A stretch of DNA of 35,666 nucleotides from SM1-73 sp964588305. GTDB lineage: Bacteria > Zixibacteria > MSB-5A5 > SM1-73. This document shows, in pieces, positions 30,761 through 35,666 of this stretch. Position 1 is the stretch's first letter. Every line of letters starts with the position of its first letter. The stretch covers positions 1 through 35,666 of the forward strand of contig CAZPOP010000026.1 of NCBI GenBank assembly GCA_964588305.1, read 5' to 3'. The position numbers and the translations under genes were made by a program. A model generated the notes under the pieces. The model saw only the letters and a program-made list of their open reading frames with translations, made no database searches and had not been told where the DNA came from.

Positions 30761-31135
30761 ATGAGCCGCTGTCCTTTTTGCAGAAAAGCTCTGGTTGAGG
30801 ATAGCACCTTTTGTAAGGTTTGCGGATACTCATTCGTTCTAGCTCTACCCATGCCAGCCTCCCCCACCAGGGGGTTAAACTTGTTGCTGGCTTGCGCCAG
30901 CATCATGTTCGGAATCCTGGCTTGCGTTTTCACGTTCTTCCCCGCGCTTTATCTGGCCAGTTTCATTTTGGTCCTATTGACCATTGCGCTAGCAGGAATT
31001 ACTTTGGAGAGTGTGTCCGGAAGGTTCAACGCCCTTTTGATCAGGATTTTGGCAATAGTCGGCCTTGCTTTTGGCACCTTGGGCTATATATGTTTCATGT
31101 TCCTTTGCTCCAATGTTCCTGGCATTCACGGGTAG
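30761..31135 (+). CDS. Zinc-ribbon membrane protein of unknown function
   Basis: A 124-residue protein. The N-terminus is a zinc-ribbon knuckle pair, CPFC at residues 4-7 and CKVC at 18-21. Three hydrophobic segments follow (about 40-60, 62-82 and 92-115), ending in a short tail. This zinc-ribbon plus DUF4190-like membrane layout is common in bacteria with no assigned role. It is a single gene with a consensus promoter, and its end faces the protease gene across a strong hairpin. Confidence 0.75.
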   Translation: MSRCPFCRKALVEDSTFCKVCGYSFVLALPMPASPTRGLNLLLACASIMFGILACVFTFFPALYLASFILVLLTIALAGITLESVSGRFNALLIRILAIVGLAFGTLGYICFMFLCSNVPGIHG

Positions 31136-31274
31136 GCCGTATAACAATCTCACAGGATCAAAACTCATCCCAGCCGTTTCTTTCTCCGCTTGATGCTTTC
31201 TTCTTTTGGAGCAAATACATGATACCGTTAACCACGTTTATTCCATCCGCTCTGTAGGAAAGCGCTCCCCAAAA

Positions 31275-31303
31275 AAGAAGCCCCGCTTGTTGCGGGGCTT
31301 CTT
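31275..31303 (-). terminator. Rho-independent terminator of the protease gene
   Basis: A 12-bp perfect stem AAGAAGCCCCGC/GCGGGGCTTCTT with loop TTGTT. Read on the minus strand it ends in TTCTTTTTTGGGG, giving a T-run of six. It lies 32 bp beyond the protease stop. The convergent zinc-ribbon gene could use the stem, but no T-run follows on the plus strand. Confidence 0.9.
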
Positions 31304-31334
31304 GCTGATCGTTCTTACCCTTGACTACTCGCTC

Positions 31335-33515
31335 TTATTTCGCACATCCCTCTTTAGGAGGGGACGTTCCCAAGAACAGGTAATTTATCAAATACAGGAT
31401 GTCCGCTGTATCGACGTTGCAATCACCGTTGGCGTCTCCAGCCGCCAGGGGGTCGGGAGGAGACGTGCCCAAAAACAGATAATTTACCAACCAAAGCACG
31501 TCCGCTGCGTCCACCGTCCCATCGCCGCTGGCATCCCCGTAAACGTAGTTTACACCTTTAAGCCAGTCTATGACCCGTTCCATGACAAAGTGCGGCTTGG
31601 ACAGCCACTGCCCTGAATAGAATTGCCCGGTGGGGTTCATTCCCTCAAACCCAAAGCCGAAAAAAACCACCCTATAGTCCCCCTGATACCTGATTGCCGC
31701 TATGGAGTCAGTGGGAGTGGACCACGTCTTCATGTATCTCAAAACGGAAACGGCCAAACTGTCTGGCTCAAGAACGTCCTTGGAACTCTGGTTCTGAGCG
31801 CTGGCTGCTCCGTAGGTCTGTATATACAGGGTGTCACCAACAGTATCTCCGGCCTCACCCATAATCAAACGCTGCGTGCAGTTTTCATAAACGAAACCAC
31901 AATGCAGGTAGTCTGATAAAAAGTCCTGAAAAAGAGGTTCCGCTGAGCCGGAGAGAACTTGCGCCACATCCTGACCGGTCAAAAACAGTCTGCCCCCATC
32001 ATCCAAATAGGTCATCAAGCTCTCAATGTCTGTATCCGAGAATATGGAATCCCGATGATCTCCAGTGAACCAGATTAAGACATTGTAATCTGAGAAATCA
32101 TAAGTGCCATCGGGATCAGCCTTTTTGTCCCATGCGTCATAAACCGTGTTCAGGGAATCGAAAGCATCTATGTAGTAACCTTCCCAGTCGTTGTTCAGGC
32201 TGTCTACTCCTTGATCATCGTCGATCAAGAGTATGTCCCGACCAACAAATACCTCCACCGTCGTATCAGCGGAATAAATCACCCCACCTCCGGAATCACC
32301 CTCCACGTGGAAGGTAAAGTAGACCCTTCTGGGTGGAAAATCATCGGGCACGTAAAACTCCATGTGATCCGAGGAATTGTCCATAACATCCTTGGAGAGC
32401 ATATCACCCAGATAAGTGTAATCATCATTCATCACTATGCCGTCGGTGTCCGGAGTGGCGGTTACCTCGACGTCGCCAAGGGGAGACCAAACATTCTTCA
32501 GGGTGAAGTCCAGACGAACCGTCTCCCCGGGTTCAGGCCTGCCATCACCATTCCCTCCCGCAGCGTCGTCCACACCATAATCCTCCAGAAGAACAAGTGG
32601 CCGGTGGAAGATGTAATTTATCTGAAAAACATAGGTGCCTATCCTCGAAGCCCCATACTCAATGTAGAAAAACCCATCCTCGCCCCAGTTTTCGCCCCAG
32701 CTGTTTTTGCATATCCAAGCTCCGTTACCATCACACATCCCATCATCCCAGCCCACGATCAGAACAGCGTGGTTAGTGCCTTGAGAAAGATCTACGCTAT
32801 CCCAGCACCCACCGACATAATTGGAGAAAGGATCGAAAGCCGTCATGCTTGATTTCACTGGTCCGGTAAGAAGTGCGGTTTTGATGGAGTTCACGTTGTT
32901 GGACACTGCAGTGTAGTGGGAGATTTTTGCCCATTTCTGGCAGGTGTCATCAGCACAGACCACCCAGTGATCAGCTTCATAAGGCATACACTGTTCATCT
33001 ACCGCACCCACCTCTTGGAAAAGCCCGTAAGCGGCCTGCGTGTACCATCCGTTGCACCCCTCACCGTACGTGCTGCACGACACCACCTGCTGTTCCGAAA
33101 GATCCATCTCCATCTCACCGTACATTTTAACATGCGACTCCAGCTGCGCCACACCCGCAAAAGCCCAACATGATCCGCAGTCCAGCTGATTGGTGACCGG
33201 GGTTACTCCGGTCGTTCCATAAGGTCCCTGATGCACCCGCCAGTCCAGAACGGAATCGAACTTCGCTCCCTCGGGCGCCTCCAGTTTTTCCAGTTGATCC
33301 CACCATTCCTGGTACCAATCGGGTGCAACGAACCCTAATCGTTTCTGTCTTTCCTCAGGAGAGAGATCGGAAAGTGAAGTCTTGCCAGCGGTCCAACTGC
33401 AGGATTTCTCCTTTGTCGCTCGAGTTGGCTCATCGCCGGCAGAGCCCGGGCCGGGCAGAAACACCACTGAAAGGGACAAAAGAAGAATCAGACCAAAGAC
33501 TCTAAGACTTTTCAT
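31335..33515 (-). CDS. Secreted papain-family (C1A) cysteine protease with dockerin
   Basis: A 726-residue secreted protease. A signal peptide (MKSLRVFGLILLLSLSVVFL) ends near GSAGD. A C1A peptidase domain runs from about 85 to 310: catalytic C116 in CGSCWAF, H249 in GTNHAVLIVGW and N271 in ICKNSWGENWG. A beta-sandwich region follows, with GNGDGRPEPGETVRLDFTL at its start, then a DILLIDDDQG domain like glutamine-amidotransferase/ThuA folds. The C-terminus is a type I dockerin with two calcium loops (GDASGDGTVDAADVL and GDANGDCNVDTADIL). The ATG at 33513-33515 has AGGAGG upstream and begins the signal peptide, so the 35-residue extension upstream is rejected. The dockerin should bind a cohesin on the cell surface or in a complex. 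Confidence 0.93.
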   Translation of the reverse strand: MKSLRVFGLILLLSLSVVFLPGPGSAGDEPTRATKEKSCSWTAGKTSLSDLSPEERQKRLGFVAPDWYQEWWDQLEKLEAPEGAKFDSVLDWRVHQGPYGTTGVTPVTNQLDCGSCWAFAGVAQLESHVKMYGEMEMDLSEQQVVSCSTYGEGCNGWYTQAAYGLFQEVGAVDEQCMPYEADHWVVCADDTCQKWAKISHYTAVSNNVNSIKTALLTGPVKSSMTAFDPFSNYVGGCWDSVDLSQGTNHAVLIVGWDDGMCDGNGAWICKNSWGENWGEDGFFYIEYGASRIGTYVFQINYIFHRPLVLLEDYGVDDAAGGNGDGRPEPGETVRLDFTLKNVWSPLGDVEVTATPDTDGIVMNDDYTYLGDMLSKDVMDNSSDHMEFYVPDDFPPRRVYFTFHVEGDSGGGVIYSADTTVEVFVGRDILLIDDDQGVDSLNNDWEGYYIDAFDSLNTVYDAWDKKADPDGTYDFSDYNVLIWFTGDHRDSIFSDTDIESLMTYLDDGGRLFLTGQDVAQVLSGSAEPLFQDFLSDYLHCGFVYENCTQRLIMGEAGDTVGDTLYIQTYGAASAQNQSSKDVLEPDSLAVSVLRYMKTWSTPTDSIAAIRYQGDYRVVFFGFGFEGMNPTGQFYSGQWLSKPHFVMERVIDWLKGVNYVYGDASGDGTVDAADVLWLVNYLFLGTSPPDPLAAGDANGDCNVDTADILYLINYLFLGTSPPKEGCAK

Positions 33516-33681
33516 CGTCCATCCTCCTGAAACTGATTTAGTTAAGTTGTCTTTGCATTCCAGATAGGATATTTTGCCTTCTGAGACCACACTTTCATTT
33601 TCACCAGCCCCAAAGTCCACGCACCAAAAGACTCAATCCACGTTCTCTTCTCAGACAAGTAGATTCTCTTTTCTTTGCTCA

Positions 33682-33709
33682 ATATAATATCATTTGTGGA
33701 TAAGTCAAG
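33682..33709 (-). promoter_or_regulatory. Promoter of the protease gene
   Basis: On the minus strand TTGACT (33704-33709) and TATATT (33682-33687) are 16 bp apart, five of six consensus bases in each. Transcription would begin near 33675, giving a leader of about 160 bases before the start at 33515. Confidence 0.55.
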
Positions 33710-34676
33710 GAGAATACCGTACGTGGAGGCGTACAATCCTGAATCTGCCCGGATTGACGTTGCATCGTGTCTGCGGACGAAACAACGATCTTTCAAGTCT
33801 AAGATTATGAACGAGTTGGCCAATGGCTCAAGCTGTCTGTTTTCGAGAGAGGAGGTTTTACCGGTCGTTTCTTGTGGCTTTCCAATGGGAAAACAAAGAG
33901 GTTTGCTTAAACCCTTCTCGGGCAGGGTGAGCCAAATAGCTCACATCTTGAGGGTTTGAAGCCATGAATCTGCGAAAAGGATGCCTTCCCTTCGGTGTTG
34001 GCTGAGATGATGTCGGAGAAGGATATATGATTTTTGGTCGGTAGCCATAAAGAAAGTTGATTTTTCTCTTGACAGGAGAAGAGTAGGTTTTTATGTTGGT
34101 ATAAACAACTTTGAGACAATGAGCGTATAAGTGTTGTGGACAAGGGCAAAATTACAACAAGGAGGAAAAGGGAAAAACCATAAGCCAAAACGAAAAGCAA
34201 GGCTTGTTAGCAAGGAGGAGAATAAGGATTCTCTGAATTCACACCAGAATAAGGATCACCTCGTTTGACCGACCGTTTTACCTACCCAGGGATGCCACGG
34301 AGGCAGCAGGAAAAAGAAGACATTTCTTTGCGTCATTCAATCAGCAGAAGATAAAAAAGGGCAAATCAGCATGCTTTCTTAGCATGTTTTGGTCTGGCAG
34401 AAAGAAGACAAGAGTTTTCGTCATTTCTGATCATCATGCTCAGGCAAAGTGAGACCGGAAAGATGAGTCCGTTCCGTATATGATTTGCTAATTTCAGAGA
34501 CAAGTACCTAACCTTGACTGTCTTTGGATGGTTGAGGGGTGATTGAAACTATAACCTTTAACCTGTCTTTGCGAAGTGCCCAAAAGGAGGTGGTGTAGAG
34601 AAAGTCAGGGGAAACAAACGAAAGGGAAGACAGGCCTTAAGCTAAAGCTTAAATCTTAAACGAAAGGAGGTTTGCA
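33710..34676. other. Almost 1 kb without a clear gene, upstream of the sorting-domain gene
   Basis: No open frame here looks coding. The plus strand is purine-rich with repeated AAGGAGGA-like runs (near 34159 and 34214) and a CATGCT/AGCATG hairpin near 34370-34386. A TTGACA at 34069-34074 with TATGTT 17 bp later is a possible promoter for the downstream gene and would give a leader of over 550 bases. A structured RNA is possible but no known class is recognised. Confidence 0.4.
34637..34652. repeat. AAGCT hairpin repeat, copy 4
   Basis: TTAAGCTAAAGCTTAA, the same AAGCT-AA-AGCTT design as the copy at 3-20 with outer bases TT/AA. It lies 11 bp upstream of the AAGGAGG ribosome site of the next gene, so it would form a stem in that leader. 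Confidence 0.55.
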
Positions 34677-35546
34677 ATGCTAAGAAAAATCTTAGCAGGG
34701 CTCGTGATCGCAACTTTTCTTGTGAGTTGTGCATTTACGCTCGCCTCGGGTTCGATGGATCCTTTGAGTTATCAACCCATTAATGTAAGAAGCCACCAAG
34801 CATCCCAGATTAAGGAACAACACGCGGTGAAGCTTTACCTTGAAAACACCGAACGGCTGGCAGCTGCCGGGGTGCCTCTGAGCTTCGGTAAACCGGGGTC
34901 GGATATTGTATGTACTGAGATCAGCTTCGAAGGCAGCAGGGTAGAGCACTTCCTTCACTATGTTCAGAAGGATAATGAGAACAAAAAGGTGCTCATCGGT
35001 GTAATTCGAGCTCTCGACCAGAATATTCTGGATGAGTTGCCACCTGGCGAAGGACTGTTTGCGACCCTTAAGTTCGAGTCGAACAAGGGATGCAAGCCCG
35101 ATCTCAGCGTGATCAACTGGCAGCTGTCTGGAAGTGGTAAACTCTATTTCCACATGACCGATGCAAAAGCGAACACCTTCTACCGCGAAAAGGTAGACGA
35201 AGCGCAGACTTCTCGTCCGGTCCAGCTAAAGCCCGGATTCTCAGAGGATTTCGCAGCCCCCCGTCCTGCCGCGTTCGGGTTGGAGCAAAACTATCCCAAC
35301 CCCTTCAATCCCGAGACGTCCATCAAGTTCTCGCTGTCTGAGGATTCTCGGGTGACCCTCAAGGTTTTCAACCTTTTGGGACAGGTGGTTAACACTTTGG
35401 TGGATGAGAATATGCCCGCAGGCGAGCATGCTATTCTGTGGAACGGGAAGAATGAGCGGAGCGAAGACGTGGCCAGCGGAGTTTACTTCTATCGAATTAA
35501 GGCTGGCGACTACGAGTCTGTCAGAAGAATGACTCTGCTAAGATAA
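34677..35546 (+). CDS. Secreted protein with cohesin-like region and type IX sorting domain
   Basis: A 289-residue exported protein. The signal segment (ILAGLVIATFLVSCAFTLAS) contains LVSC, so either a lipoprotein or ordinary signal peptide is possible. Residues about 48-160 (KLYLENTERLAAAGVPLSF to PPGEGLFATLKF) look like the cohesin-type beta-sandwich common in this kind of genome. The C-terminal 90 residues are a type A sorting domain: GLEQNYPNPFNPETSIKFSL, LKVFNLLGQVV, GEHAILWNGKN and ASGVYFYRI. That domain directs type IX secretion and surface attachment. AAGGAGG is six bases before the ATG. The dockerin protease gene diverges from it 1.2 kb away, so a cohesin-dockerin pairing is conceivable. 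Confidence 0.85.
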   Translation: MLRKILAGLVIATFLVSCAFTLASGSMDPLSYQPINVRSHQASQIKEQHAVKLYLENTERLAAAGVPLSFGKPGSDIVCTEISFEGSRVEHFLHYVQKDNENKKVLIGVIRALDQNILDELPPGEGLFATLKFESNKGCKPDLSVINWQLSGSGKLYFHMTDAKANTFYREKVDEAQTSRPVQLKPGFSEDFAAPRPAAFGLEQNYPNPFNPETSIKFSLSEDSRVTLKVFNLLGQVVNTLVDENMPAGEHAILWNGKNERSEDVASGVYFYRIKAGDYESVRRMTLLR

Positions 35547-35560
35547 AAGGAGAAAGACCA

Positions 35561-35608
35561 TTAGCCCTGCCGAAGGCATCCGAACGTAGATCCCTCCGAG
35601 CAGGCTAA
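35561..35608. repeat. Inverted repeat after the sorting-domain gene
   Basis: TTAGCCCTGC at 35561-35570 pairs with GCAGGCTAA at 35600-35608 with one bulged C, around a 29-base interval. No T-run follows, so it is a weak terminator candidate or a further palindrome. The rest of the window to 35666 shows no gene start. Confidence 0.45.
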
Positions 35609-35666
35609 CCATGTAACCAAAAAAGATAAAAAAGAGTCTCTGGTGGTTTGTCTCGAGGATAGACAG

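Noticed and set aside
33542..33823. Minus-strand frame of 93 codons upstream of the protease
   Set aside because: It has no recognisable family and covers the protease promoter at 33682-33709. Its composition resembles the surrounding non-coding DNA.
33907..34200. Minus-strand frame with a hydrophobic start, 97 codons
   Set aside because: The hydrophobic start comes from the purine-rich leader read backwards. No ribosome site and no family pattern.

Overview
The window looks like a bacterial chromosome from an uncultured lineage of the FCB type, most like candidate division Zixibacteria and its neighbours. Two secreted proteins at the right end support this. One ends in a PNPFNP-type sorting domain used by type IX secretion. 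The other ends in a dockerin with the NYLFLGTSPP repeat style common in those genomes. Ser/Thr kinases with TPR tails, GAF-SpoIIE phosphatases and many short interspersed palindromes fit the same background. The lineage is inferred from protein style only. No rRNA, tRNA or CRISPR array was seen.

Layout. 0-4.7 kb (mostly minus): the C-terminus of a cut gene, a membrane metallophosphoesterase, a small lipoprotein, a GC-rich DUF3800-like gene and an M29 aminopeptidase. 5-12 kb (plus): a UbiB-type kinase, then a run with a RadC-like helix-hairpin-helix domain, a single-chain restriction-modification enzyme, a DUF559 endonuclease and a nucleotidyltransferase. This run is threaded with copies of a 44-bp palindromic repeat. 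12-17.7 kb: a signalling block with a GAF-PP2C phosphatase, the remnant of a kinase-TPR gene, an intact kinase-TolB-like-TPR protein and a convergent GAF-HisKA protein lacking an ATPase domain. 18.2-23.3 kb (minus): glyA followed by a two-subunit flavin/Fe-S amine or amino-acid dehydrogenase. 23.3-27.2 kb (minus): two intact and two broken TPR genes, an IS200/RAYT-like Y1 transposase and a dense mix of palindromes. 27.2-30.6 kb (minus): rpiB, then ilvE between two phosphate acyltransferase paralogues. 30.7-35.6 kb: a zinc-ribbon membrane protein with a consensus promoter, a secreted papain-family protease with a dockerin, 1.2 kb without a clear gene, and a secreted protein with a cohesin-like region and a sorting domain.

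How it works together. The metabolic genes point to amino-acid turnover: peptide trimming by the M29 enzyme, transamination of branched-chain amino acids, acyl-CoA/acyl-phosphate exchange, and N-methyl or imino amino-acid oxidation beside serine hydroxymethyltransferase. The restriction, DUF559 and nucleotidyltransferase genes form a small accessory island. The most unusual feature is the repeats. At least seven palindrome families are visible. One brackets the DUF559 gene and sits in frame inside the restriction enzyme. Another flanks the Y1 transposase, carries stop codons in all six frames, and forms the 3' ends of two genes.
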